From: Silicimonas algicola
GTDB taxonomy: Bacteria > Pseudomonadota > Alphaproteobacteria > Rhodobacterales > Rhodobacteraceae
Direction: 5' to 3'
NCBI RefSeq assembly: GCF_003148765.1
Contig: NZ_QGGV01000006.1
Span: 62,001 to 126,000, forward strand
Length of the DNA stretch: 64,000 nt
Shown here: positions 27,416 through 36,536 of the stretch, one piece after another
How positions within the stretch are numbered: the stretch's first letter is position 1
Layout of the letters: each line of letters opens with the position of its first letter
Position numbers and translations under genes: made by a program
The notes under the pieces: generated by a model
What the model was told of the DNA's origin: nothing
The model's input: the letters and a program-made list of their open reading frames with translations, nothing else
Database searches by the model: none

Positions 27416-27742
27416 ATGAAGAAAACGCTTATGCTCGCAGCCGTTTTTGCGGTTGTCGGCGGGACGTCCATGGCGGCGCCCTATAGTGGCGGTTTCAGTT
27501 TCCGTGATCACAAGGTGCCGTCCGTGCACGCCAAGATCGCGATTATCTGGAACCATCTCCAGGAGCGTCGTGCCCAGGTCATCGCCATCGGTTCGGACTG
27601 CGAATGCTGGTTCGGCCGTTGCGAAGAAGGCCCGGGCGAAGGTGGTGGCAGCGGCGAGACTCCCGAAGTCCCGCTTCCGGCCGCTGGCTTCCTGCTTCTC
27701 GGTGGTCTGGGCGGTCTCGCCGTCCTGAAGCGCCGCAAGTAA
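27416..27742 (+). CDS. Small secreted VPLPA-CTERM protein
   Basis: The 108-aa protein has a signal peptide (MKKTLMLAAVFAVVGGTSMA) and a mature part of about 60 residues with a Cys cluster DCECWFGRC and a Gly/Glu-rich spacer. It ends in a textbook sorting tail: EVPLPAAGFLLLGGLGGLAVLKRRK. The upstream region is AT-richer than average and has GGGGGA before the ATG. An intrinsic terminator follows directly, so it is a monocistronic unit. The short mature part with three clustered Cys is unusual and could bind metal or form disulfides. Confidence 0.85.
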   Translation: MKKTLMLAAVFAVVGGTSMAAPYSGGFSFRDHKVPSVHAKIAIIWNHLQERRAQVIAIGSDCECWFGRCEEGPGEGGGSGETPEVPLPAAGFLLLGGLGGLAVLKRRK

Positions 27743-27762
27743 GACGCGACCTACAGACCTGG

Positions 27763-27786
27763 AAAGGGCGGCTTCGGCCGCCTTTT
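27763..27786 (+). terminator. Intrinsic terminator after the small VPLPA-CTERM gene
   Basis: A 10-bp stem, AAAGGGCGGC / GCCGCCTTTT, with one G-U pair and a UUCG tetraloop, ends in T residues. It starts 21 bases after the stop codon. Confidence 0.92.
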
Positions 27787-27799
27787 CTGTTGCCGGGAG

Positions 27800-29416
27800 T
27801 CAGCCTCTGACCGACCCTGCAAGTGCGGCAGCCATCAACTCACGCGTGTATTCGGTCTTGGGGTCGTCGAAGATCTCGGCGGCGTCGCCTGCTTCGACGA
27901 CGTCGCCTCGCTTCATCACCATGACCTTGTGGCTAAGTGCCCGCACGACTTTCAGGTCGTGGCTGATGAACAGGTAAGCCAGCCGGTATTTTCGTTGAAG
28001 CTCGCGCAGAAGCTGCACGATCTGGACCTGCACTGTCATGTCGAGCGCACTCGTCGGCTCGTCCAGCACCACCAGACGAGGCCGCAGGATCATGGCGCGC
28101 GCGATGGCGATACGCTGGCGCTGCCCGCCCGAGAATTCGTGGGGATAGCGATGCATGGTCAGGGGGTCGAGCCCGACCTCGGCCATGATCTCGGCCACCA
28201 TCTCGCGCCGGTCGCGACCCTTCTCGACACCGTGGACGGTCAGGCCTTCCGAGATGATCTCTTCGATGGTCATGCGCGGGCTGAGGGAGCCGTAGGGGTC
28301 CTGGAAGACGATCTGCATCTCCGCGCGCAGGGGGCGCATGGAGCGCCCCGACAGGCCCTGAATATCCTGCCCGAGGAATGCGATACGCCCGTCGGACGAG
28401 ATGAGCCGCATGATGGCCAGCGCCAGCGTCGTCTTTCCCGAGCCGCTTTCGCCGACGATCCCGAGCGTCTCGCCCTCGCGGACGGAAAGCGTGGCGTCGT
28501 TGACGGCTTTCACATATCCAACCGTGCGCTTCAGAAGTCCGCGCTGGATCGGGAACCAAATCTTCAGGTGTTCGGTCCCGGCCACGACCTCGGCACCCTC
28601 GGGGACCGGATCGGGATGGCCGGTGTTTTCGGCCGACAGGAGCCGCTGCGTGTAGGGGTGCCGAGGGTTCGAGAAAATGTCCCGCGTCAGACCCTGTTCG
28701 ACGATGAGACCATCCTTCATCACCACGACGCGGTCGGCGATCTTGCGCACGATCCCCAGGTCGTGGGTGATGAAGAGCATGGACATGCCTTCCGACGCCT
28801 TGAGTTCGGCCAGTAGGTCGAGGATCTGCGCCTGGATGGTTACGTCGAGTGCGGTGGTCGGCTCGTCGGCGATCAGCAGTTCCGGCCCGTTCGCCAGAGC
28901 CATCGCGATCATCACTCGCTGACGCTGACCTCCCGACAACTGGTGGGGATAGGCGGTCAGCCGGCTTTCAGGGTCCTGGATGCCCACGCGCGTCAGAAGT
29001 TCGAGGATCCGCGTCCGCGCCGGGCGGCCGGACAGGCCCTGGTGCAGGAGGAGAGACTCAGCAAGCTGCTTTTCCAGCGTGTGAAGCGGATTGAGCGACG
29101 TCATCGGCTCCTGGAAGATGAAGCTGATGTCGTTGCCGCGCACGCGCCTCAGGTCGGGCTCGGATGCGTTCGACAGGTTGGTGCCGTTGAACCAGATCGG
29201 CCCGCCCGAAATCTCGGCATTGTCGCCCAGAAGGCTGACCGTGGACAGCGCCGTGACCGACTTGCCGGACCCGGACTCGCCCACCAGCGCCACCGTCTCG
29301 CCCTTGCCGACGGTGAAGCTCACGCCCTTCACCGCCTCGATCAGCTGCCCGTCCTGACGGAAGGACACCCGAAGGTCCTGCACGTCGAGCACGGTCGACG
29401 GGTCGGGCGCGCTCAC
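27800..29416 (-). CDS. yejF: ABC transporter ATP-binding protein, two fused ATPase domains (YejF type)
   Basis: This 538-aa protein has two complete ABC ATPase modules. Each has a Walker A (VGESGSGKS near residue 42 and again near 320) and an ABC signature ([18 protein letters not shown]), followed by a Walker B ([24 protein letters not shown]). It powers the Yej oligopeptide/microcin C importer with the three genes upstream. GTG is the start and overlaps the yejE stop (GTGA). Confidence 0.92.
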   Translation of the reverse strand: MSAPDPSTVLDVQDLRVSFRQDGQLIEAVKGVSFTVGKGETVALVGESGSGKSVTALSTVSLLGDNAEISGGPIWFNGTNLSNASEPDLRRVRGNDISFIFQEPMTSLNPLHTLEKQLAESLLLHQGLSGRPARTRILELLTRVGIQDPESRLTAYPHQLSGGQRQRVMIAMALANGPELLIADEPTTALDVTIQAQILDLLAELKASEGMSMLFITHDLGIVRKIADRVVVMKDGLIVEQGLTRDIFSNPRHPYTQRLLSAENTGHPDPVPEGAEVVAGTEHLKIWFPIQRGLLKRTVGYVKAVNDATLSVREGETLGIVGESGSGKTTLALAIMRLISSDGRIAFLGQDIQGLSGRSMRPLRAEMQIVFQDPYGSLSPRMTIEEIISEGLTVHGVEKGRDRREMVAEIMAEVGLDPLTMHRYPHEFSGGQRQRIAIARAMILRPRLVVLDEPTSALDMTVQVQIVQLLRELQRKYRLAYLFISHDLKVVRALSHKVMVMKRGDVVEAGDAAEIFDDPKTEYTRELMAAALAGSVRG

Positions 29417-30600
29417 TGAAAGGTCTTCCTGGGATCGAAGGCATCGCGCACGCCTTCGAAGATGAAGACGAGAAGCGACAGCATGACGGTGAACACCGTG
29501 AAGGCCGTGAAGGCCAGCCAGGGCGCCTGGAGGTTCTGCTTGGCCTGAAGCGTCAGCTCTCCAAGAGAGGGCGCCGACGAGGGGAGGCCATAGCCCAGGA
29601 AGTCGAGGCCCGCGAGGGTGCCGATGGTGCCGGTGATCAGGAAAGGCATCAGGGTCAGCGTGGCCACCATGGCGTTCGGCAGCATGTGGCGGAACATGAT
29701 CGTCCGGTCCGACACGCCAAGCGCCTTCGCGGCGCGGACGTATTCGAAGTTGCGCGCGCGCAGGAACTCGGCGCGGACCACGCCGACGAGCGACGGCCAG
29801 CCGAACAGCACCATGATGAAGACCAGAAGCCAGAAACTTCGCCCAAGGATCGCGAAGAGGATGATGATGACGTAGAGCTGCGGTGTGGACCCCCAGATCT
29901 CGAGGATGCGCTGGAAGATCAGGTCCAGCTTGCCGCCGAAGTAGCCTTGGGTCGCTCCCGCGATGATGCCGATGAGGGAGGCCGCGGAGGTGACGATCAG
30001 GGTGAAGAGGATCGACAGGCGGAAGCCGTAGATCACCCGCGCCAGCACGTCGCGCTTGGTGTTGTCGGTGCCGAGGAGGTTGAATTCATCGGGCGGCGAC
30101 GGGGCTGCGCCGCGGATGTCGACGATGGTGTCATAGCTGTAGGGGATCGGTGGCCACAGCATCCAACCCTCGTCGACCGGCTGGCCCAGTGCCGTGCCTT
30201 TCGTCTCGATCTCCACGAGGATCGCTTCGGGGTCGTCGTAGCAGTCCTCGATCCCACCCGACACGATCAGGCATTTGACGTCGCCGAAGGCATAGTCCGC
30301 TTCGATCCTCAGGTCCCCTCCGAAGGCCGTCTCGGGATAGAATTTGAAGATCGGCGTGTAGTACTCGCCCTGGTATTTCACCAGGAGGGGTTTGTCGTTG
30401 GCAATGAACTCGGCGAAGAGGCTCACTCCGAAGAGGACGGCGAAGATCCAGAGCGACCAGTACGCCCGACGGTTGCGGGTGAAGTTGCGCCAGCGGCGTT
30501 GGTTCAGGGGCGACAGCCACATCCGCCTGCGGCGCGGCACGACGATCGGCGCAGGATGCTCGGGTCCCGGCGCGCCCGGTGTCAGGTCCTTCACCGCCAC
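29413..30600 (-). CDS. yejE: ABC transporter permease (YejE type)
   Basis: This 395-aa inner-membrane permease has a proline-rich basic N-terminus, one membrane helix near residue 45, and a large periplasmic insert (about residues 70-170) typical of YejE. The binding-protein-dependent transport domain follows, with the EAA-type loop EYVRAAKALGVSDRTIMFRHMLPNA. The C-terminus FEGVRDAFDPRKTF matches the family. The start is GTG, one base after the yejB stop. Confidence 0.92.
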   Translation of the reverse strand: MAVKDLTPGAPGPEHPAPIVVPRRRRMWLSPLNQRRWRNFTRNRRAYWSLWIFAVLFGVSLFAEFIANDKPLLVKYQGEYYTPIFKFYPETAFGGDLRIEADYAFGDVKCLIVSGGIEDCYDDPEAILVEIETKGTALGQPVDEGWMLWPPIPYSYDTIVDIRGAAPSPPDEFNLLGTDNTKRDVLARVIYGFRLSILFTLIVTSAASLIGIIAGATQGYFGGKLDLIFQRILEIWGSTPQLYVIIILFAILGRSFWLLVFIMVLFGWPSLVGVVRAEFLRARNFEYVRAAKALGVSDRTIMFRHMLPNAMVATLTLMPFLITGTIGTLAGLDFLGYGLPSSAPSLGELTLQAKQNLQAPWLAFTAFTVFTVMLSLLVFIFEGVRDAFDPRKTFQ

Positions 30601-30601
30601 C

Positions 30602-31690
30602 TCAGACCTCCCGCGCTTCGAAGTCGATCCGGGGGTCCACGAAGACGTACATCAGGTCCGAGAGGATGCCGACGACGAGGCCCATCAGGCCGAACGCGAA
30701 AAGTGTGCCGAAGATGACGGGATAGTCCCGGGCCACTGCCGCCTCGAAGCCGAGGCGCCCGATGCCGTCCAGCGAGAAGATCGTCTCGATGATCAGCGAG
30801 CCGCCGAAGAAGATGCCGATGAAGGCGGCCGGAAAGCCCGCGATGACGATCAGCATCGCGTTGCGGAACACATGGCCATACAGAATACGCCCCTCGGACA
30901 GGCCCTTTGCCTTGGCTGTGATGACGTATTGCTTCTTGATCTCGTCGAGGAAGCTGTTCTTCGTCAGCAGCGTCGAGAAGGTGAAGGCCGAAATCATCAG
31001 CGCCAACATCGGCAGGATGAGGTGCCAGAAATAGTCCACGACCTTGCCGAAGAGTGAAAGCTGCTCCCAGTTGTCCGAGGTCAGGCCCCTCAGCGGGAAC
31101 CACTGGAAATAGGTCCCGCCCGCGAAGAGGACGAGGAGGAGGATGGCGAAGAGGAATCCCGGGATGGCATAGGCCGCGACCAGAACCGCCGAGGTCCAGG
31201 TGTCGAAGGTCGATCCGTCGCGGACGGCTTTGCGTATCCCGAGCGGAATCGAGATCATGTAGGCCAGCACCGTCGACCAGAGACCGAGCGAGATCGAGAC
31301 GGGCAACTTCTCGAGGACGAGGTCCACCACGCTGATCGACCGGAAGTAGCTTTCGCCGAAGTCGAAGTGCAGGTAGTCCCAGATCATCTGAAGGAAGCGC
31401 TGCCAGGCGGGCTTGTCGAAGCCGAACTGCCTCTCGAGATCCTCGATGAATTCCTTGGGCAGACCACGTGCGCCGATATAGCCGGAATCGACCGAATCCA
31501 GCGCCTGCGTGGTCACGTCGCCGCTGCCGCCCGAGATCGTCTCGAAAACGTCCCCCGAGCCCTCGATGCGAGCGAGCAACTGCTCGATGGGGCCGCCAGG
31601 TACGAACTGCGTCAGGACGAAGTTGATGAGCATGATCCCGAACAGCGTCGGGATCACCAGAAGCAGCCGTCTGAGGATATAGGCGCCCAT
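30602..31690 (-). CDS. yejB: ABC transporter permease (YejB type)
   Basis: This 362-aa membrane permease opens MGAYILRRLLLVIPTLFGIMLINFVLTQFVPGGP-like in short blocks, the standard DppB/OppB N-terminal helix and loop, with the YejB-specific insertion that follows (about residues 40-90). The EAA loop YVITAKAKGLSEGRILYGHVFRNA is visible, and the C-terminus ends FVDPRIDFEAREV. It pairs with YejE to form the channel. It lies 10 bases after yejA. Confidence 0.93.
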   Translation of the reverse strand: MGAYILRRLLLVIPTLFGIMLINFVLTQFVPGGPIEQLLARIEGSGDVFETISGGSGDVTTQALDSVDSGYIGARGLPKEFIEDLERQFGFDKPAWQRFLQMIWDYLHFDFGESYFRSISVVDLVLEKLPVSISLGLWSTVLAYMISIPLGIRKAVRDGSTFDTWTSAVLVAAYAIPGFLFAILLLVLFAGGTYFQWFPLRGLTSDNWEQLSLFGKVVDYFWHLILPMLALMISAFTFSTLLTKNSFLDEIKKQYVITAKAKGLSEGRILYGHVFRNAMLIVIAGFPAAFIGIFFGGSLIIETIFSLDGIGRLGFEAAVARDYPVIFGTLFAFGLMGLVVGILSDLMYVFVDPRIDFEAREV

Positions 31691-31700
31691 GTCGGTGCAG

Positions 31701-33566
31701 TTACCTCAGCGCGCCGGCGGAGCGAAGGGCGGCGGCCTTCTCCTCGTCGATCCACCAGTAGTCGAGGTAGCCGAGCCCGAATTCAGGCAGGTTTTCGGGA
31801 TATTCGTACATGTCGTAGTACGCGACCCAGTTTTCCTGAAGCATCCACGTCGGAACGATGAAGTAGTCGTAGCGCATTATGCGGTCGATCGCGCGCACAA
31901 GCGCCGACATCTCGTCGTACGTCTCGACCTCGAGGAGGCGCTTGGCCAGGGTGTCGACGACGGGGTTGCAGTATCCCGCCGCGTTGAAGATGTCGTCTTT
32001 GTCCTCGCAGCCGAACTTCTGTTCCAGCCCAGACCCTTCGACCAGCCCGACCGAGTAGCCGTCGAAGCGCATGTCGAAGTCGTTGGCCTGTCGCCGCGTC
32101 TGGTATTGAGCGGGATCGACGCGGTTGTAGGTGATGTTGACGCCGAGCGCCTTCAGGTTTTCGACGTAGGGCAACAGGATGCGGTCGAAGCTCTGCGTAT
32201 CCTCCAGAAGCTCGACATCCAGCGTTTTGCCCTCGGCGTCGCGCAGAAGGCCGTCGGCGCCAGGCGTATAGCCCGCCTCTGCCATCAGTCCCAAGGCCGC
32301 GCGCAGGTTGCGCCGGTCGAGCGGGCGGTCTCCGCTCTCGTGCGGCAGGACGGCCGGTTCGGTGAAGATTTCGGGAGGCAGCTGTTCGCGGAACTCCTCG
32401 AGGATGGCCAACTCGTCCCCTTCGGGGAGGCCGGTGGCCTTCAGCCGTTCGTTCTCCCAGAAGCTTTCGCGCTGCTGGAAGAGACCGTACTGCAGGTTGT
32501 CGTTCGTCCAGGTGAAGTTGAACATCCGGCCAAGCGCCAGCCGCACGTTGCGGTCGGCGAACTTGTCTCCGCGCATGTTGAAGACAAAGCCGCTGGCGTT
32601 GGGCAGGTTGCCGTCGGGCAGCTCTTCCTTCTTGACCCAGCCTTTCTGAACGGCAGGGAAATCGTAGAGCGTCGCCCAGTTGAGCGAGCTGTTCTCGGCG
32701 CGGAAGGTATAGACGCCGGCCTTGAACGCCTCGAAGGCGGCTGATGTGTCGCCGAAGTACTCGACTCGGATCGAGTCGTAGTTGCCCCGGCCCTTCATGA
32801 ACCAGTGGTCGCGTCCCCAATAATCGGGATTGCGCTTGTAGATGATCTGACGGCCCGCATCGAGACTGTCGAGCATGTACTCGCCGGTGCCTGGGCTGAT
32901 CTCGAGCCGGCTCTCGTCCAGCCGTGCGCCGGTCTCTTCGTACCACTTCTTCGAAAAGGGCGAGAGCGAGCCGAACTGGGTGATGAGACCCTTGCGCGGA
33001 TAATCGGCGGCGAAGGTGAACTTGATCCGGTGCGGGTCCAGGACCTCGACCGTGTCGATCATCTCGCCGACACCCGCCCGATAGGACGGCGTGCCCTGTT
33101 CCAGCAGCAGGTCGAGCGTGAACTTGATGTCTTCGGCGGTCATCGGTGTGCCGTCCGAGAAGGTCACGTCGTCGCGCAGGTTGAAGATGACCCAGTCCCT
33201 GCTCTCGGGGTATTCGATCGTCTCGCACAGCACGCAGTAGTACGAGCCGATCTCGTCGTCGGTCGTCTGCATGATGTCCTCGAACCCGATGGTCGAGAGG
33301 GCGCCCCAGTTTCCGATGCCGGTCGCATAGGGGTTCATGCTGTCGAAAGTGCCGATGGCCGAGATCGAGATTTCTCCGCCCTCGGGCGCGTCGGGATTGA
33401 CGTAGTCGAGATTCTGCGCGTCGGGTCCGTATTTCAGCTCGTCGTACTCGTTGTAACCGTGCGCCGTGATGATCTTCTCATCGCCCTGCGCGATCGACGG
33501 GCCGGCAGAGGTCATCCACGCTGCGGCAAGCCCGACTAGAACGGCCGGAAAGGGGACCTTGGTCAT
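31701..33566 (-). CDS. yejA: Extracellular solute-binding protein (YejA type)
   Basis: This 621-aa periplasmic binding protein has a signal peptide of about 26 residues ending SIAQG. The family-5 peptide-binding fold shows NYDSIRVEYFGDTSAAFEAFKAG, FNMRGDKFADRNVRLALGRMFNF and QTRRQANDFDMRFDGYSVG. YejA captures oligopeptides, including microcin C in E. coli, and delivers them to YejBEF. It is the first gene of the four-gene operon, with GGAGAAGAG as SD. Confidence 0.93.
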   Translation of the reverse strand: MTKVPFPAVLVGLAAAWMTSAGPSIAQGDEKIITAHGYNEYDELKYGPDAQNLDYVNPDAPEGGEISISAIGTFDSMNPYATGIGNWGALSTIGFEDIMQTTDDEIGSYYCVLCETIEYPESRDWVIFNLRDDVTFSDGTPMTAEDIKFTLDLLLEQGTPSYRAGVGEMIDTVEVLDPHRIKFTFAADYPRKGLITQFGSLSPFSKKWYEETGARLDESRLEISPGTGEYMLDSLDAGRQIIYKRNPDYWGRDHWFMKGRGNYDSIRVEYFGDTSAAFEAFKAGVYTFRAENSSLNWATLYDFPAVQKGWVKKEELPDGNLPNASGFVFNMRGDKFADRNVRLALGRMFNFTWTNDNLQYGLFQQRESFWENERLKATGLPEGDELAILEEFREQLPPEIFTEPAVLPHESGDRPLDRRNLRAALGLMAEAGYTPGADGLLRDAEGKTLDVELLEDTQSFDRILLPYVENLKALGVNITYNRVDPAQYQTRRQANDFDMRFDGYSVGLVEGSGLEQKFGCEDKDDIFNAAGYCNPVVDTLAKRLLEVETYDEMSALVRAIDRIMRYDYFIVPTWMLQENWVAYYDMYEYPENLPEFGLGYLDYWWIDEEKAAALRSAGALR

Positions 33567-33702
33567 CGCTGCTCTTCTCCGTTCTGGACGGCGCGTTCCT
33601 GGCGCCTCTTACACTTGAACTTAAAGAGTGCGGTGTCGACTGCTCAAGCGGGAACTTCTGAACATTTGGTGAGGGCGCCGCGACCGAAGTGCCTAAAGAA
33701 AC

Positions 33703-33729
33703 GAAAAGACCGGGCGCGTTGGCCCGGTC
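33703..33729 (-). terminator. Intrinsic terminator of the cytochrome c gene
   Basis: An 8-bp perfect stem, GACCGGGC / GCCCGGTC (33708-33715 and 33722-33729), has a 6-base loop and is followed on the minus strand by TTTTCGTTTC. It lies 26 bases past the end of the cytochrome c gene at 33755. Confidence 0.88.
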
Positions 33730-33754
33730 CGCCTGGTTGTCCTGTCGCCCGGGA

Positions 33755-34276
33755 TCAGTTGTCGACGGTGTCGAGCCAGGCGATCAGGTTCGCGCGGTCC
33801 TCGACGCCCGGCAGGCCCTTGTAGGTCATCTTGGTGCCCGGAGCATATTCCTTCGGGTTAGCGATGAAACCGTTCAGGTTCTCGGGCGACCAGACGTCCG
33901 CCACCTCTTCGAGCGCACCGGAATAGCTGTAGCCTTCGACCGCGTCGACCGGCCGGCCGACGACTCCGTACAGCGTCGGACCCGTGCCGTTCTTGCCCGG
34001 CTCAACCGAATGGCAGGCCTGGCACTGGCGGAACAGGCGCTCGCCCGCCGCCGGATCCGCGGCTGCGAAGACTTCCTCGAAGGGAACTTCGGCCTCGGCC
34101 TCGCCGCCCTCGGTCCCGCCGTCCTCGACCGCGATGGTATAGGCCTGATGCGCTTCGCCGTCGTGGCTTTCGGCCTCGTGATAGATGAACTCGGCGAAAA
34201 AACCGCCCAGAAGGAAGATCAGGAAGGCGCCGCAGAAGCCGCCGACGATCTTCGTCATGGTCATGGTGTCGAACAT
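33755..34276 (-). CDS. cycM: Membrane-anchored cytochrome c (c_y/CycM-type)
   Basis: The 173-aa protein has an uncleaved N-terminal signal anchor (about residues 8-30), an acidic Ala/Glu-rich tether (about 35-65) and a class I cytochrome c domain. That domain has the heme motif CQACHS near residue 86, KNGTGPTLYGVVGRP, and the methionine ligand in KMTYKGL. This is the layout of cytochrome c_y, which carries electrons from the bc1 complex to cbb3 or aa3 oxidase while held in the membrane. It is divergent from pheA, a neighbourhood I recall in Rhodobacterales. Confidence 0.9.
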   Translation of the reverse strand: MFDTMTMTKIVGGFCGAFLIFLLGGFFAEFIYHEAESHDGEAHQAYTIAVEDGGTEGGEAEAEVPFEEVFAAADPAAGERLFRQCQACHSVEPGKNGTGPTLYGVVGRPVDAVEGYSYSGALEEVADVWSPENLNGFIANPKEYAPGTKMTYKGLPGVEDRANLIAWLDTVDN

Positions 34277-34396
34277 GTCGCGTCCCGTATGATCAGGTCT
34301 CGCGGGCTTTTATCCGCTTCCCTTGCCAAGGCACAAGGGATAAGAGCCGCGACCAATCGACCATCTGCCGGTCACGGTTTTCAGACGCGGGGATAC

Positions 34397-35227
34397 ATGG
34401 CGGGACGCATCGCATTTCAGGGGGAACTGGGGGCTTATTCGCATCAGGCCTGCCGGGAAACGCGTCCCGGGATGGAGCCCTTGCCCTGCCGCACGTTCGA
34501 GGATGTCATCGAAGCGGTCGCCTCGGGCCAAGCCGAACTCGCGATGCTGCCGGTCGAGAACACAACCTACGGGCGTGTGGCCGACATTCACCGCCTGCTG
34601 CCTGAAAGCGGTCTTCACATCGTCGACGAAGCCTTCGTCCGCGTCCACATCAGCCTCATGGCCAACAGGGGCGTGACGCTCGATCAGGTCAAGACGGTCC
34701 GCGCGCATCTCGTCCTCTTGCCGCAGTGCGCCGCCTTCCTGAAGGCGCACGGCATCCGAAGCGAAGCCGCCGCCGACAGCGCCGGGGCTGCGGCCGACCT
34801 CGCGAAAAGCGGCGTCGGTGACGAAGGGGCGCTCGCCTCGGATCTCGCGGCCGAGATCCACGGGCTCGATATCCTCGCGCGGCACATCGAGGACCAGGAC
34901 CACAACACCACGCGCTTCCTCGTCATGTCGCGTGAGGCTGACCATTCCCGCCGCGCAGACCGGATGGTGACGACCTTCGTGTTCAACGTCCGCAACATCC
35001 CGGCGGCGCTCTACAAGGCCATGGGCGGGTTCGCGACGAACGGCGTGAACATGACGAAGCTTGAAAGCTACATGGTCGACGGATCGTTCAACGCGACGCA
35101 GTTCTATGCCGACATCGAGGGCCATCCGGACGACCGCCCGGTTCAACTTGCGTTGGAAGAGCTCGACTATTTCACGACCGAGATGAAAATCCTCGGTGTC
35201 TATCCGGCTGACCCGCGGAGACCATGA
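34397..35227 (+). CDS. pheA: Prephenate dehydratase
   Basis: This 276-aa enzyme converts prephenate to phenylpyruvate for phenylalanine synthesis. It is the monofunctional form with no chorismate mutase domain. IAFQGELGAYSHQA opens the catalytic domain, VENTTYGRV and NTTRFLVM (the TRF motif) complete it, and a C-terminal ACT domain (NIPAALYKAMGGFATNGVNMTKLES) gives phenylalanine feedback control. The ATG at 34397 has GGGGA upstream. Its stop overlaps the GNAT gene start. Confidence 0.94.
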   Translation: MAGRIAFQGELGAYSHQACRETRPGMEPLPCRTFEDVIEAVASGQAELAMLPVENTTYGRVADIHRLLPESGLHIVDEAFVRVHISLMANRGVTLDQVKTVRAHLVLLPQCAAFLKAHGIRSEAAADSAGAAADLAKSGVGDEGALASDLAAEIHGLDILARHIEDQDHNTTRFLVMSREADHSRRADRMVTTFVFNVRNIPAALYKAMGGFATNGVNMTKLESYMVDGSFNATQFYADIEGHPDDRPVQLALEELDYFTTEMKILGVYPADPRRP

Positions 35228-35730
35228 TGGAGCGGGTCTCGAAGGTCAGGACCTCCGACGAGATCGACACCGCACGCGCCCTCGTCTGGGAGTTCTTCGA
35301 CTCCATGAAAGAGCGCTATCCCGACATGATCGACACCATCGACGACTACTTCGCCAAGCAGGATGTGGCGGGCGAACTCGCGGATTTCGCCGCCCGGTTC
35401 CTGCCACCCCGCGGCGAGGCCTTCCTTGCATGGCACGAGGGCGAGGCGGTCGGATTGGTGCTTCTGAAGCGTCATGGCGAAGGCGACGGCGAGATGAACC
35501 GCATGTTCGTCCGCGCAAGCGCGCGCGGGCAGGGGTTGGGTCGCGCGCTTGGCGAGGCGCTTGTCGCCGAGGCGCGGGCGCGGGGCATGGGGACCGTCTG
35601 GCTGGACGCGCTTTATCGCCACGTCGAGGCGCTGCCGCTCTACGAAAGCCTCGGCTTCGTTCGCTATACGAATACCGACGCATTCCACGGGAGCGACGCG
35701 CGCGTCATCCACATGAAGCTCGTCCTCTAA
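35224..35730 (+). CDS. GNAT family N-acetyltransferase
   Basis: This 168-aa protein has the acetyl-CoA-binding motif A, MNRMFVRASARGQGLGRALGEALVAEARA in short blocks with R-x-x-G-x-G, at about residues 97-125. LYESLGF is motif B. The N-terminal half is acidic with a conserved-looking EFFDSM segment. The substrate is unknown. It is translationally coupled to pheA by overlap. Its TAA stop overlaps the TAG of the convergent GntR gene by 4 bp (CTAA). Confidence 0.85.
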   Translation: MMERVSKVRTSDEIDTARALVWEFFDSMKERYPDMIDTIDDYFAKQDVAGELADFAARFLPPRGEAFLAWHEGEAVGLVLLKRHGEGDGEMNRMFVRASARGQGLGRALGEALVAEARARGMGTVWLDALYRHVEALPLYESLGFVRYTNTDAFHGSDARVIHMKLVL

Positions 35731-36494
35731 CGCCCGCTTTCGTGGGCCAATCTCTGGCGCGCGATGCGCTCGTTCTTTTCGGCCTTGAGGTGATCGGTCA
35801 GCGAGCGGCGCACGAAGGTCATGTGCGCCTCGACCGCGGCCCGCGCACCCGCGGGGTCGCGCGCCTGAAGCGCCGTGTTGATCTCGCGGTGCTGGTCGAG
35901 AAGCATGGCCCGCGTGGCGCGCTGACGGAACATGATCTGCCGGTTGTAAAAGACGCCCTCACGCAAAAGATCGTACATCGACCGCATCATGTGCAGCATG
36001 ACGACGTTGTGGCTGGCCTCGACGATGGCGAGGTGGAAATCGGCGTCGAGCCGCGCCTCGTCAGCCGGGTTACGCTTGCCGTGCGCCATCTCCATCCGCT
36101 GGAACACGCTCTCGACCACGGCGAGGTCGGTGTCGGATCCCAGACGCGCGGCACGCTCCGCGGCCAGCCCCTCCATGTCGCGGCGGAAGTCGATGTAGTC
36201 GAACACGGCCTCGTCATGGCTGCCGAACAGCCGGACAAGCGCGGGCGAAAAGCTTTGGCTGAGCGCGTCCGAGACGAAGATCCCGGCGTTGGCCCGTGCG
36301 CAGAGAAGACCGGCCTCCTCCAACTCGGCCACCGCCTCGCGCAGCGATGGCCGGGATACGCCCAAACGCTCGGCGAGGTCGCGCTCGGACGGCAGACGCT
36401 CGCCGGGTCGCAGAACGCCGCGCAGGATCAGAAGCTCGATCTGGCGGACGACGGACTGCGAGAGCTTTTCGGGCTGGACCTTCTCGAAAGGCAT
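35727..36494 (-). CDS. GntR family transcriptional regulator, FadR/PdhR-like
   Basis: This 255-aa protein has an N-terminal winged helix (LRPGERLPSERDLAERLGVSRPSLREA) and a C-terminal all-helical FCD domain. The FCD metal/ligand pattern appears as D-x-x-F-H (DADFHLAIVEASHN) and later His residues (DQHREIN, VEAHM). Such proteins sense organic acids such as pyruvate, lactate or glycolate. The start at 36494 has AGAGG 7 bases upstream. It is the last gene of a possible rimO-GNAT-GntR run; no obvious target operon is adjacent. Confidence 0.9.
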   Translation of the reverse strand: MPFEKVQPEKLSQSVVRQIELLILRGVLRPGERLPSERDLAERLGVSRPSLREAVAELEEAGLLCARANAGIFVSDALSQSFSPALVRLFGSHDEAVFDYIDFRRDMEGLAAERAARLGSDTDLAVVESVFQRMEMAHGKRNPADEARLDADFHLAIVEASHNVVMLHMMRSMYDLLREGVFYNRQIMFRQRATRAMLLDQHREINTALQARDPAGARAAVEAHMTFVRRSLTDHLKAEKNERIARQRLAHESGR

Positions 36495-36536
36495 GTCGGG
36501 CCTCTGCTGCACGGAAGCCGAACCTATCGCGAAGGT

